A DNA stretch of 64,000 bases from Amycolatopsis alba DSM 44262. GTDB lineage: Bacteria > Actinomycetota > Actinomycetes > Mycobacteriales > Pseudonocardiaceae. Position numbers and translations under genes: made by a program. The DNA lies in assembly GCF_000384215.1 (NCBI RefSeq), contig NZ_KB913032.1:3799665-3863664 (forward strand), written 5' to 3'. Positions 17,441-28,214 of the stretch are shown here, in pieces. Within the stretch, counting starts at the first letter, position 1. Every line of letters begins with the position of its first letter. Under the pieces are notes generated by a model. That model made no database searches. It was not told the DNA's origin and saw only the letters and a program-made list of their open reading frames with translations.

Positions 17441-18295
17441 CTAGCCGGCGATCGCGTCGGCCAGTGCCAGGATCCGCCGCGCGTTGTCCACGTGCAGGTT
17501 CTCGATCATCCGCCCGTCCACGGTCACGACGCCCTGCCCGGCCGCCCGCGCCTCTTCGAACGCCGAGATGATCTTGCGCGACCGCGCGATCTCCTCCTCG
17601 GAAGGCGCGAAGATCCGGTTGCACGGCTCCAGTTGCGCCGGGTGGATCAGCGTCTTGCCGTCGAAGCCGAACTGGCGCCCCTGCAGGCATTCGGCCTCGA
17701 AGCCTTCGAGGTCCTTCACGTCGTTGTAGACGCCGTCGAGGATCACCTTGCCGGTCGCCCGCGCGGCCAGCAGCGCGAGTGAAAGCCCGCCCAGCAGCGG
17801 CGCGCGGCCGGGGACGAACTCGGCGTGCAGTTCCTTCGCCAGGTCGTTCGTGCCCATGACCAGCACGGTCAGCCGCTCGGACGCCGAGGCGATCTCCTCG
17901 GCGTGCAGCATCGCGACCGGGGTTTCGACCATCGCCCAGATCTTCGTGTGGTCCGGCGCGCCGCCGAGTTCCAGCGCGCGTTCGATGTTGTGCACCTCGG
18001 CGGCGGAGTTCACCTTCGGGACCACGATCGCGGCCGGGCCCGCCTGCGCGGCGGCTCGCAGATCCGCGTCGTGCCATTCGGTGTCGAGGCCGTTCACGCG
18101 GATGGTCACCTCGCGCGAGCCGTACTCCTTCGACGACGCGGCGGCGCAAACGCGTTCACGTGCCGCTTCCTTCGCGTCGGGCGCGACGGCGTCTTCGAGA
18201 TCGAGGATGAGGCCGTCCGCGTCGAGCGTCTTGGCCTTCTCCAGTGCTCTTTCGTTCGCGCCGGGCATGTAGAGGACGGAACGCCGGGGGTTCAT
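17441..18295 (-). CDS. CoA-ester lyase of the HpcH/HpaI-CitE family (malyl-CoA thioesterase-like)
   Basis: 284 residues. CitE-like TIM barrel: R-R-S-V-L-Y-M-P-G-A-N at the N-terminus, D-G-L-I-L-D-L-E-D-A-V-A-P (metal/CoA region), I-R-V-N-G-L-D-T, V-V-P-K-V-N, V-E-T-P-V-A-M-L, and F-D-G-K-T-L-I-H-P-A-Q near the end. The family cleaves or hydrolyses 3-hydroxyacyl-CoAs such as malyl-CoA, methylmalyl-CoA or citramalyl-CoA. The adjacent larger paralog resembles Mcl1, so this one is plausibly the Mcl2-type (3S)-malyl-CoA thioesterase of the ethylmalonyl-CoA route. AGGAGG precedes the start. Confidence 0.85.
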   Translation of the reverse strand: MNPRRSVLYMPGANERALEKAKTLDADGLILDLEDAVAPDAKEAARERVCAAASSKEYGSREVTIRVNGLDTEWHDADLRAAAQAGPAAIVVPKVNSAAEVHNIERALELGGAPDHTKIWAMVETPVAMLHAEEIASASERLTVLVMGTNDLAKELHAEFVPGRAPLLGGLSLALLAARATGKVILDGVYNDVKDLEGFEAECLQGRQFGFDGKTLIHPAQLEPCNRIFAPSEEEIARSRKIISAFEEARAAGQGVVTVDGRMIENLHVDNARRILALADAIAG

Positions 18296-18343
18296 GCGGA
18301 GGCCTCCTGATCTTTTCGGGTCGCGCGTTTTGGCCGTGAGGCC

Positions 18344-18423
18344 TCGCCAACGCGGCTGCGGGCCGCCATGCGGCGGCAGGTGACGAGCGCTCGATCAGTC
18401 GCGGCCTGTAGACGCGTTGGCGA
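18344..18423. repeat. Inverted repeat in the gap between the two lyase genes
   Basis: TCGCCAACGCG (18344-18354) and CGCGTTGGCGA (18413-18423) are perfect 11-base arms 58 bases apart. The interval also holds smaller GC-rich palindromes. It could fold in the mRNA between the upstream and downstream lyase genes; role unknown. Confidence 0.5.
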
Positions 18424-18433
18424 TCGCGCGATG

Positions 18434-19495
18434 TCAAACACTGGTGGCCGCGTCGTAGGCAGCGGCGAGTTCGGGGTCGTCGGCGGCCAGGGCGTCGGCG
18501 AGTTCGGCGACCACCCGGCACTGCTTCACCGAGGCGTCGTCCTGCATCTTGCCGTCGATCATCACGGCACCGGTGCCGTCGCCCATCGCGGCGATCACGC
18601 GCCGCGCCCAAGCCACGTCTTCCGGCGAAGGCGAGAACACCTTCTTGGCGATGTCGATCTGCACCGGGTGCAGGCTCCAGGCACCCACGCAGCCGAGCAG
18701 GAACGCGTTACGGAACTGGTCTTCGCAGGCCACGACGTCGCGGATGTCGCCGAACGGCCCGTAGTACGGCAGGATCCCGTTCGCCGCGCAGGCGTCGACC
18801 ATCCGCGCGACCGTGTAATGCCACAGATCCTGCTGATACGTCGTGCGTCCCGCGTTCAGGTCTTCGCCGGTCGGGTCGGTGCGCACCAGGTAACCGGGGT
18901 GCCCGCCACCCACACGGGTGGTCTTCATGCGACGGCTCGCGGCGAGGTCGGCCGGGCCGAGTGAGATGCCCTGCATCCGGGGGCTCGCGCCGGCGATCTC
19001 CTCGACGTTCGCGACGCCGCTGGCGGTCTCCAGGATCGCGTGCACCAGCAGCGGCTTCGTCAGGCCCGCTCGCGCTTCGAGCTGAGCGAGCAGCCTGTCG
19101 ACGTAGTGGATGTCCTGCGCGCCTTCGACCTTCGGCACCATGATCACGTCGAGTTTGTCGCCGATCTCGGTGACCAGCGTGATCAGGTCGTCGAGCACCC
19201 ACGGCGAGTCGAGGCTGTTGACGCGGGTCCACAGCTGCGTCTTCCCGAGGTCGGTCGCCTTCGCGATGGAGACGAGCCCGTTCCGCGCGGCCTCTTTGCG
19301 GTCGGCGCGGACGGCGTCCTCGAGGTTGCCGAGCAGGACGTCGACCTTCTTGGCAAGATCCGGGACCTTGGCGGCCATTTTCTCGTTGCCGGGGTCGAAG
19401 AAGTGGATCATCCGCGAAGGAGGCACGGGGATCTGGCGGAGCGGTTCCGGCGCCCCCACCGCGAGCGGGGCGAAGAAATCCTTCGGCGAACGCAT
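18434..19495 (-). CDS. Malyl-CoA/beta-methylmalyl-CoA lyase-like protein (Mcl1 type)
   Basis: 353 residues from ATG 19495, with GGAGGA upstream; longer open sequence before it is not supported. CitE-like barrel with [50 protein letters not shown], and [22 protein letters not shown]. The last block and the C-terminal W-S-L-H-P-V-Q match Mcl1 proteins, which split malyl-CoA and beta-methylmalyl-CoA to glyoxylate plus acetyl- or propionyl-CoA. The same-strand small paralog lies 138 bases downstream. No other pathway genes (ccr, ecm, mcd) are in the window. Confidence 0.85.
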   Translation of the reverse strand: MRSPKDFFAPLAVGAPEPLRQIPVPPSRMIHFFDPGNEKMAAKVPDLAKKVDVLLGNLEDAVRADRKEAARNGLVSIAKATDLGKTQLWTRVNSLDSPWVLDDLITLVTEIGDKLDVIMVPKVEGAQDIHYVDRLLAQLEARAGLTKPLLVHAILETASGVANVEEIAGASPRMQGISLGPADLAASRRMKTTRVGGGHPGYLVRTDPTGEDLNAGRTTYQQDLWHYTVARMVDACAANGILPYYGPFGDIRDVVACEDQFRNAFLLGCVGAWSLHPVQIDIAKKVFSPSPEDVAWARRVIAAMGDGTGAVMIDGKMQDDASVKQCRVVAELADALAADDPELAAAYDAATSV

Positions 19496-19613
19496 CGTTC
19501 CTCCATCGCAACGGGCTAAGTGACCGACGAGTAACCCTAAACCCGGAAGGCGGGGAACCGCTGCGGCGCAGCTCACCTCCAAGGGGACACGATCGGGAAT
19601 CGCGGAGGAATCT

Positions 19614-21841
<2,228 letters not shown>

Positions 21842-21851
<10 letters not shown>

Positions 21852-24118
21852 GCGATGCGTGGAGATTGCCCGGTTTCACCGAGCTGGAGCAGCTCGGCGA
21901 GGGCACCTTCGGCCGCGTGGTGCTCGCACGTCAGGACAACACCGGCCACATCGTCGCCATCAAGTACCTCTTCTCCCGCTTCGCCGCCGAGCCCGCCTAT
22001 CTCGACGCGTTCCGCCAGGAAGCGCTGGCGCTGCACCGTGTCGTGAGCCCGCACGTCGTGAAGCTGTACGAATTCTTCGAGACACCGCAGGGTGCGGCGA
22101 TCGTGATGGAGGCGATCAACGGTGTCTCACTGCGCTCGGTGCTCCAGGCCGAAGGCGCTCTCGAACCCGAAGCCGCCCTCGCGGTCCTGAAAGGTTCGCT
22201 GCTCGGACTGGCCGCGGCGCATTCCGTGAACGTCGTCCACCGCGACTACAAACCGGCCAACGTCCTCGTCGCCGACACCGGCGAGAGCAAACTGGTCGAC
22301 TTCGGCACGGCCGTCCTGGCAGGGGAACAGGGTCCGTCCGTCGGCACACCCGCGTACATGGCGCCCGAGCAATGGGCAGGCGGGCAGGCCACTCCCGCGA
22401 CCGACGTCTACGCCGCGACCTGCGTGTTCTTCCAGTGCGTCGCCGGTCATCGCCCGTACGAGGCGGACCAGACCGAAGTGCTGCGCACGCTGCACGAACA
22501 CGCGCCCATCCCGTTCGGCGAAGTCCCCCAGCCGGTGCACCAGATCGTCGCGAGCGGGATGGCGAAGGACCCGTCGAAACGGCCGGTCGACGCGCTCACG
22601 TTCGTCGGCGAACTGGAACGCGTCGCCCGTGCGGGGTACGGCGAGGACTGGGAACGCAAGGGCTGGTCACGGCTGGCGAAAGCGACCGGCGTGCTGGCCG
22701 CGGCGACGCCGTTGGTCCTGCTCGGCGCCGGTACGGCGGCCGCTCCCGGCGTCGCCGCCGCCGGAACGGGCGCGGCGGCCGCGTCGACCGGCGGGATCGC
22801 GGCCGGGCTGAAGATCGCCATCGGCGTCGTCGCCGCGACGGCCGCCGTGGCGGGCTCGGTGATCGTCTTCTCCGACGCGAGCACGCCGCCGCCACAGCCA
22901 CCGCCGACCACTCAGCAGGCCGTCGCGCTCAAGGTCGCCATGAAGGACCGCTCCGGGACGGTGCCCGGCACGACCCTCCAGTTCCGCGGGCAGTACCCCG
23001 AGGTGACCGGCGGCCCCGATCAGGCCTGGTCGAAACGGGTCAACGACGCGCTGACCGCGCCGATCGACGCCTGGAACCGGGAGACCGGGCCGAGCGCGGG
23101 GAAGATGGCAGCCGAACACGGCGGCGGCCCGTACGTCCTCACCACCAAGGCCGACGTGCGGATGCAGAACGAGAAGTACCTCTCGGTCAGCTACGAACAC
23201 GGACTCGACAACGCACCTCATCCGACGTGGAACTTCGGCCGCTCCAGCGTGCTGATCGACCTCACGAGCGGAACGGCCGTCGTACCCGCGGACCTGTTCA
23301 GCGCGGGGATGTTCTCCGACCAGGGCATGCTGACGCTCAGCGACCGGCTTTGGCCCGATCACAACCAAGGCTGCGCGCTCACCGAATGGAAGCCGATCAA
23401 ACCGGCCGACCTGGCCGGACCGGGGGAGCGCAAGGTGTTCCCGGCCTTCACCCCCGCCGAAGTCGAACTCACGATCGACTTCAACCGGCTCGGTTTCGAG
23501 ACCGCCTGCGGCGTCCAGACGATGAAGCTCCCCTACGACAAGCTCTCCGACCTGCTGAAACCCGAGCTCGTCGCGGGGCTGACCGGCGGAAAGACCGTCA
23601 AGGGGACGACGTCGTCCGCCCCGCCCGCGCAAGGACTCACCGACGTCTCGGCGGGCGCGCTGACCGTGCACCTCCCGAAGGACTGGACCGTGGTCTCGCA
23701 GGGATTGGAGAAGGTGCTCGTCGCTCCGGGCTGTCCGGATCCCAAGAAGTACTTCAACTGCAAATACGTCCTCGTCACGGACAACACGCAGCAGTCCGCC
23801 GAACAGCCGCCGTACCGGCCGGGCGGTTTCTACCGGCGCAGCGCGGGCGGCCGGGCCTGCAACGCCGCCGGACGCAAGGACCTCCGTCAAGAAGGTGACG
23901 CCGTGCGGGCGGCGTCCGCCACCGCATCGGTCGGCGAGGCGACGGCGACCTATGAGGAGTGGACGATCCAGTGCGTTCCTCGTGGACAGACGGGCGGAAG
24001 CGGCGAGACGCAAGTGACTCAGCGGATCTGGTTCGTCGCGGACAGGCAAGTCGTGGTGATGGACGAGTGGCGGACACCGGGGGTCGAAGATCTCCTCCGC
24101 ACCGCGACGGTCTCCTGA
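21842..24118 (+). CDS. Membrane Ser/Thr protein kinase with extracellular domain (paralog 2)
   Basis: 758 residues from ATG 21842, with GAAGAGG upstream; it overlaps the preceding kinase gene by 10 bases in another frame. Kinase motifs: G-E-G-T-F-G-R-V, V-A-I-K (Lys41), H-R-D-Y-K-P-A-N (Asp135), D-F-G (153-155), G-T-P-A-Y-M-A-P-E-Q-W-A-G-G. The kinase domain is nearly collinear with paralog 1. The extracellular half is much more diverged but keeps the same order and the terminal R-I-W-F-V-A-D-R-Q-V-V-V-M-D-E-W-R-T-P-G motif. Tandem duplication with sensor divergence is the simplest reading. The signal sensed is unknown. Confidence 0.92.
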
Positions 24119-24130
24119 CCTGACCAGCGA

Positions 24131-24180
24131 TGGTCCACAGTGGAATGAGTATTCACTGGGCTGAATGGACCAACGTTTTT
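24131..24180 (+). terminator. Stem-loop with T tract after the kinase pair
   Basis: TGGTCCA (24131-24137) pairs with TGGACCA (24166-24172); an inner AGTG/CACT pairs within the loop, and ACGTTTTT follows. This is the only terminator in the window with a clear T run. The left arm overlaps one of the dispersed TCCANNNTGGA palindromes (24134-24144). Confidence 0.65.
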
Positions 24181-24469
24181 GCTTCCCTTGCGCGCCTGTG
24201 TTCGGTACCGGGCAGTCCATGCCGGTGACCGTTCGGAGACAACCGGTAACACCACTTACCTCGTTCTCACTCGGTTGGCGGCACGGTCGGACTGAAGTCG
24301 AATGACCGCCTACCGACCGGTCACCGATCGCAAGGTGCCGCCGATCGCAGCCACTCGCGTTGTCCGGCGCCGCCGCCTCCCTGCCCTGTTAGACAGGTCA
24401 TGTGCCGCTTCCACCGAGGTGGCACGGGATGAAGAGCCTTAGGGAAACCAGGTTCGAAGGAGGCGGAAC
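24181..24469 (+). other. Intergenic region upstream of the 24470 gene
   Basis: No gene is seen. The region holds a GTGCC/GGCAC stem-loop (24402-24425) and ends with the strong ribosome site AAGGAGG (24457-24463). A promoter for the 24470 gene must lie here or downstream of the kinase terminator. A TTCGA-containing stretch near 24450 looks briefly like a tRNA T-loop but has no matching stems. Confidence 0.35.
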
Positions 24470-25120
24470 GTGGCGGCTACACCGAACATGGAGAGCTCGA
24501 CGGTCGCCGGTGGCGCCAAGCGCAGCCGGTCACTGCCGAGCCGGGTGGTGCCGCCGATCGAACTGCCCGCGAGCGTCGAGGAGCTTTCACGCAAGGCGGC
24601 GGCCCTGCTCGGCTGGAACGGCATCGTGTTGCCGGAGACCACCGTGCTCGGCCGCAAGATCTGCGTGGTCGCCCGGCTCCGCACCGACGTGCACGCGGAG
24701 CGCATCGCGATGGGCATGGGTCCCGTCGTCGATCGCGCCACCGTCGACACCTGGACATGGCCAGAGCTGGCCGCGACCGCACCCGCGCCGGCCGCCGAGA
24801 TCATCGGCGTCCTCGCGGTCGCCCGGCACTGGCGCACCGCGATGGCCTCCGCGGTTCCGTTCGCACGTTACGGCGAGGCCGCGATGGTGCTCCCATCGCC
24901 AGCCGTATTGACGGAAGACTACGTCGGCAACTGCCTGCCGCGAGCCCGCGCCTACGGTCTCGGCATCGTCACCGCCGACCCCAACGCGGTGACCGACCTC
25001 GACCTCGAAGGCCACAGCGAGCGCATGATCCTGGACGAGGACCCGGTCTCGCGCCTGGTCAACGAGATCGTCTACGACCAGCTGCTGCGCGGCACCGAGC
25101 TCCCTGCCGAAGTGGACTGA
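24470..25120 (+). CDS. Conserved hypothetical protein
   Basis: 216 residues from GTG 24470 with AAGGAGG 6 bases upstream. It has no signal peptide or membrane segment. Notable stretches are V-V-P-P-I-E-L-P-A-S-V-E-E-L-S-R-K-A-A-A near the N-terminus, G-R-K-I-C-V-V-A-R-L-R-T-D-V, and L-D-E-D-P-V-S-R-L-V-N-E-I-V-Y-D-Q-L-L near the end. No fold is recognised. It is followed 19 bases later by the NAD(P)-binding protein, so the two may be cotranscribed. Confidence 0.75.
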   Translation: MAATPNMESSTVAGGAKRSRSLPSRVVPPIELPASVEELSRKAAALLGWNGIVLPETTVLGRKICVVARLRTDVHAERIAMGMGPVVDRATVDTWTWPELAATAPAPAAEIIGVLAVARHWRTAMASAVPFARYGEAAMVLPSPAVLTEDYVGNCLPRARAYGLGIVTADPNAVTDLDLEGHSERMILDEDPVSRLVNEIVYDQLLRGTELPAEVD

Positions 25121-25139
25121 ACGCACTACCCTCGGGCGC

Positions 25140-25790
25140 ATGCGAGTCGTCATTGCGGGTGGACACGGTCAGATCGCGCTGAAACTGGAGAAGCTCCTCT
25201 CCTCGCGCGGTGATCAGGCGGTGGGGATCGTGCGCAATCCCGATCACGTCGCCGACCTCGAAGCGGCAGGCGCGGAAGCCGTCGTCCTCGACCTGGAAAA
25301 GTCCGATGTGGACGCTGTCGCCAAGGTGCTCGACGGCGCTGACGCCGCCATCTTCGCGGCAGGAGCCGGTCCCGGCAGTGGCACGGCCCGTAAGGACACT
25401 GTGGACAGGGCGGCCGCGGAACTCTTCGCGGCGGCCGCCGAACAGGCGGGCACGCGGCGGCACATCCAGGTCGGGTCCATGGGAGCCGACAAATGGGAGA
25501 CCGCGGACGTCCCGGAAGATTTCCGGATCTACCTCAAGGCCAAGAAAGCGGCCGAGGACGATCTGCGCGCCCGCGAGCTCGACTGGACGATCCTGCGGCC
25601 GGGTCAGCTGACCAACGACGAAGGCACCGGCGAGATCGTGATCGCCGAATCCACCGGACGCGGACCCATTCCCCGTCAGGACGTCGCCGCTGTCCTCGTC
25701 GCGCTGCTCGACAATCCGTCGACGGCGGGCCGCGTCCTCGAAGCGATCTCGGGTGATACTGCTATCTCTCAGGCCGTTTCCGCTCTGTGA
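25140..25790 (+). CDS. NAD(P)-binding atypical SDR (YwnB/NmrA-like)
   Basis: 216 residues. Rossmann start M-R-V-V-I-A-G-G-H-G-Q-I-A-L, giving the atypical-SDR G-x-x-G-x-I/x-A pattern. Later A-I-F-A-A-G-A-G-P-G-S-G, Y-L-K-A-K-K-A-A-E-D (Y-x-x-x-K) and W-T-I-L-R-P-G-Q-L-T, all typical of the NAD(P)H-binding YwnB/YtfG group. Role unclear: redox sensor or oxidoreductase. Short gap to the preceding hypothetical. Confidence 0.85.
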   Translation: MRVVIAGGHGQIALKLEKLLSSRGDQAVGIVRNPDHVADLEAAGAEAVVLDLEKSDVDAVAKVLDGADAAIFAAGAGPGSGTARKDTVDRAAAELFAAAAEQAGTRRHIQVGSMGADKWETADVPEDFRIYLKAKKAAEDDLRARELDWTILRPGQLTNDEGTGEIVIAESTGRGPIPRQDVAAVLVALLDNPSTAGRVLEAISGDTAISQAVSAL

Positions 25791-25851
25791 AAGCCCCGGT
25801 CCTGGCTAGTGTGTGGACGTAATCCGTCAGTGAAGTGAACGGAGAAAGTCC

Positions 25852-26799
25852 TTGCGCGAGGACATCGCGGTCTTCAGCGGCAGCGCACATCCCGAGCTGG
25901 CCGAAGAGATCTGCACCCATCTCGGTGTACCGCTGCATCCCGTGAAGGTGCAGCGGTTCGCCAACGACTGCCTCGAAGTCCAGCTGGAGGCGAACTGCCG
26001 CGAGCGCGACGTCTTCCTGATCCAGCCCTTGGTACGGCCGGTGCAGGAACACCTCGTCGAACTGCTGCTGATGCTGGACGCCGCGCGGGGAGCGTCGGCG
26101 AAGCGGATCACCGTCGTCATGCCGCACTACTCGTACGCCCGTTCCGACAAGAAGGACGCGCCGCGGATCTCGATCGGCGGCCGTCTCGTCGCCGACCTCC
26201 TGGCGACCGCCGGTGCCGATCGCGTCCTCGCGATGACCCTGCATTCGCCGCAGGTGCACGGCTTCTTCAGCGTCCCGGTCGATCACCTGCACGCGTTGCA
26301 GGAGCTGGCCAAGCACTTCCGCCAGTACGACCTGTCCGAAACCACGGTGGTCTCGCCGGATCTCGGCAACGCCAAGGAAGCCGCGCATTTCGCCCGGCTG
26401 CTCGGGGTTCAGGTCGCCGCCGGCGCGAAGCAGCGCTTTGCCGACGACAGGGTCGAGATCAGCTCGGTGATCGGTGAGATCACCGGCCGCGACGTGATCG
26501 TCCTCGACGACGAGATCGCCAAGGGCAGCACGGTGCTCGAACTGCTCTCCAAGTTGCGGGAACTGAAAGCGCGCTCGATCCGCGTCGCCTGCACGCACGG
26601 CTTGTTCTCCAGCGGCGCACTGAAGCGGATCGGCGAGCAGGCGGACGTGCTGGAAGTCGTCTGCACGAACACGGTGCCGATCCCGCCGGAGGAACAGGGC
26701 CCGAAACTGAAGGTCCTGTCGATCGCGCCCGCGCTGGCGGAGGCGATGCGGAGGATCCACAACGGAGAGTCGGTCAGCGCGCTCTTTGAAACAGCCTAG
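25852..26799 (+). CDS. Ribose-phosphate diphosphokinase-like protein, divergent
   Basis: 315 residues from TTG 25852 with GGAG upstream. Homologous along its length to PRPP synthetase, which makes PRPP from ribose 5-phosphate and ATP: F-S-G-S-A-H-P-E-L-A at the start, Y-S-Y-A-R-S-D-K-K (ATP-binding flexible loop), T-L-H-S-P-Q-V-H-G-F-F (metal His), V-V-S-P-D-L-G-N. The PRPP/ribose-phosphate loop reads V-L-D-D-E-I-A-K-G-S-T instead of the usual D-D-M-I-D-T-A/G-G-T, and K-D-A-P-R-I-S-I-G-G-R-L replaces the standard R-E-P-I-S-A-R. It is probably an accessory isozyme or a relative with altered activity rather than the housekeeping Prs. It converges on the lactone oxidase gene with an 11-base gap. 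Confidence 0.82.
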   Translation: MREDIAVFSGSAHPELAEEICTHLGVPLHPVKVQRFANDCLEVQLEANCRERDVFLIQPLVRPVQEHLVELLLMLDAARGASAKRITVVMPHYSYARSDKKDAPRISIGGRLVADLLATAGADRVLAMTLHSPQVHGFFSVPVDHLHALQELAKHFRQYDLSETTVVSPDLGNAKEAAHFARLLGVQVAAGAKQRFADDRVEISSVIGEITGRDVIVLDDEIAKGSTVLELLSKLRELKARSIRVACTHGLFSSGALKRIGEQADVLEVVCTNTVPIPPEEQGPKLKVLSIAPALAEAMRRIHNGESVSALFETA

Positions 26800-26810
26800 G
26801 CCGAAACGAC

Positions 26811-28109
26811 TTAGCCGAGGACCCGGTCGAGGTAGGTGTTCGTGAAGAGCCCGGCCGGGTCCACCTCCTTGCGGACCCGCGAGAAGTCGTCGAACCGCGG
26901 GTACCGCGAGCGCAGCGTCGCCGCGTCGAGGTCGTGCATCTTGCCCCAGTGCGGGCGGCCGCCGACCTCGCCGACGATCGACGCGAACCCGGCGAAGTAC
27001 TCGCGGTAGGGCATCCCGACGAACTGGTGGATCGCGATGTAGGCGGAGTCGCGGCCGTTCGCCGTCGAGAGCCAGATGTCGTCCGCCGCGGCGACGCGCA
27101 CCTCGACCGGGAACGCGACCGGGTTCTCCAGTTTCGGGACGAACGCGCGGAGTTCGGAGAAGACGTCGTGCAGCGATTCGCGCGGGATCGCGAACTCCGA
27201 CTCGACGAACCTCACTCCGCGATGGGTGACGAAGACGCGATGCGACGTGTCGCTGTACTCGCGGGCGGAGAGGATGTTCGAGGCGAACTTGCCCAGCGGC
27301 CGCACGAGTTTCGGCACTGAGCGCCCGAGACGGCACAGGCCGCCGAACGCGACGTTCTCCGTCACCTCGTAGTCGACGAATTCCTTCAGCCTGCTCAACG
27401 GCTGGTGCGCACTGCCCGCCGGAAGCCGGTTGTTGCGCTTGACCAGCGCGTTCTTGCCGTACGGGAACCAGTAGAACTCGAAGTGGTCGTTCTCGTCGGC
27501 GAACTGGTCGAAGCCTTCGAGGACCTGTTCGAGGGGCTCCGGCCGCTCCTGGGCGGAGAGCAGGAACGACGGTTCACACTGCAGGGTGACCGCGCTGATG
27601 ACGCCGAGCGCGCCGAGGCCGACTCTCGCGGCGGCGAAGAGATCGGGGCGTTCTTCCGCCGAACAGGTGACCACGGCACCGTCGGCGAGGACGAGTTCGA
27701 GTGCGGCGATCTGCGTGGCGATCCCGCCGAGCCGGGCGCCGGTGCCGTGGGTGCCGGTCGAAATCGCGCCTGCGACGGTCTGTGCGTCGATGTCGCCGAG
27801 GTTGGTCATCGCCAGCCCGAGCGCGTCGAGTTCGGCGTTGAGCTGCTTGAGCGTGGTGCCCGAACGGACCGTGACCAGGCCTTTCGCGACGTCGGCCGAG
27901 GCGATGCCGGTCCAGCCGGTCAGATCCATGGCGTCCGAGTCGGCCGCCGCGATCGCCGTGAACGAGTGGCCGCTGCCCAGGGGACGCAGGCGCCGTCCGT
28001 CCGCGGCGGTCCGGTCGATGGCCTCGGCGATCTCCTCCGTGCCGCGCGGCCGGTGCACGCGCAGGGGCGAGGCTGCCGCGGTTCCGGCCCAGTTGGTCCA
28101 CCGAGTCAT
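26811..28109 (-). CDS. FAD-linked sugar-1,4-lactone oxidase (D-arabinono-1,4-lactone oxidase family)
   Basis: 432 residues. VAO-type FAD domain: L-G-S-G-H-S-F-T, L-G-D-I-D-A-Q-T-V-A-G-A-I-S-T-G-T-H-G-T-G in the cofactor-binding region, and the C-terminal ALO domain with the family signature P-H-W-G-K-M-H-D. Enzymes of this family oxidise aldonolactones or alditols with O2. The gene diverges from the alanine-racemase-fold gene at 28215 across a 105-base promoter gap, suggesting a shared pathway, though its substrate is unknown. Confidence 0.9.
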   Translation of the reverse strand: MTRWTNWAGTAAASPLRVHRPRGTEEIAEAIDRTAADGRRLRPLGSGHSFTAIAAADSDAMDLTGWTGIASADVAKGLVTVRSGTTLKQLNAELDALGLAMTNLGDIDAQTVAGAISTGTHGTGARLGGIATQIAALELVLADGAVVTCSAEERPDLFAAARVGLGALGVISAVTLQCEPSFLLSAQERPEPLEQVLEGFDQFADENDHFEFYWFPYGKNALVKRNNRLPAGSAHQPLSRLKEFVDYEVTENVAFGGLCRLGRSVPKLVRPLGKFASNILSAREYSDTSHRVFVTHRGVRFVESEFAIPRESLHDVFSELRAFVPKLENPVAFPVEVRVAAADDIWLSTANGRDSAYIAIHQFVGMPYREYFAGFASIVGEVGGRPHWGKMHDLDAATLRSRYPRFDDFSRVRKEVDPAGLFTNTYLDRVLG

Positions 28110-28214
28110 GCGCCCACCTATTCCGAGAGGCTTCTGCCCTTGAGATGCTCGAGTGCCGAAACAGTAAGTGAATAGTATTCGCGTTTCAAGCCCTTCTGTC
28201 GTACCTTAGTTCGG

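Noticed and set aside
17262..17444. 60-codon frame between the amidase and CoA-ester lyase genes
   Set aside because: It runs through the terminator hairpin, has no ribosome site and no recognisable similarity.
24430..24465. tRNA-like GGTTCGAAGG segment
   Set aside because: No acceptor or anticodon stems can be drawn; it merges with the ribosome site of the 24470 gene.
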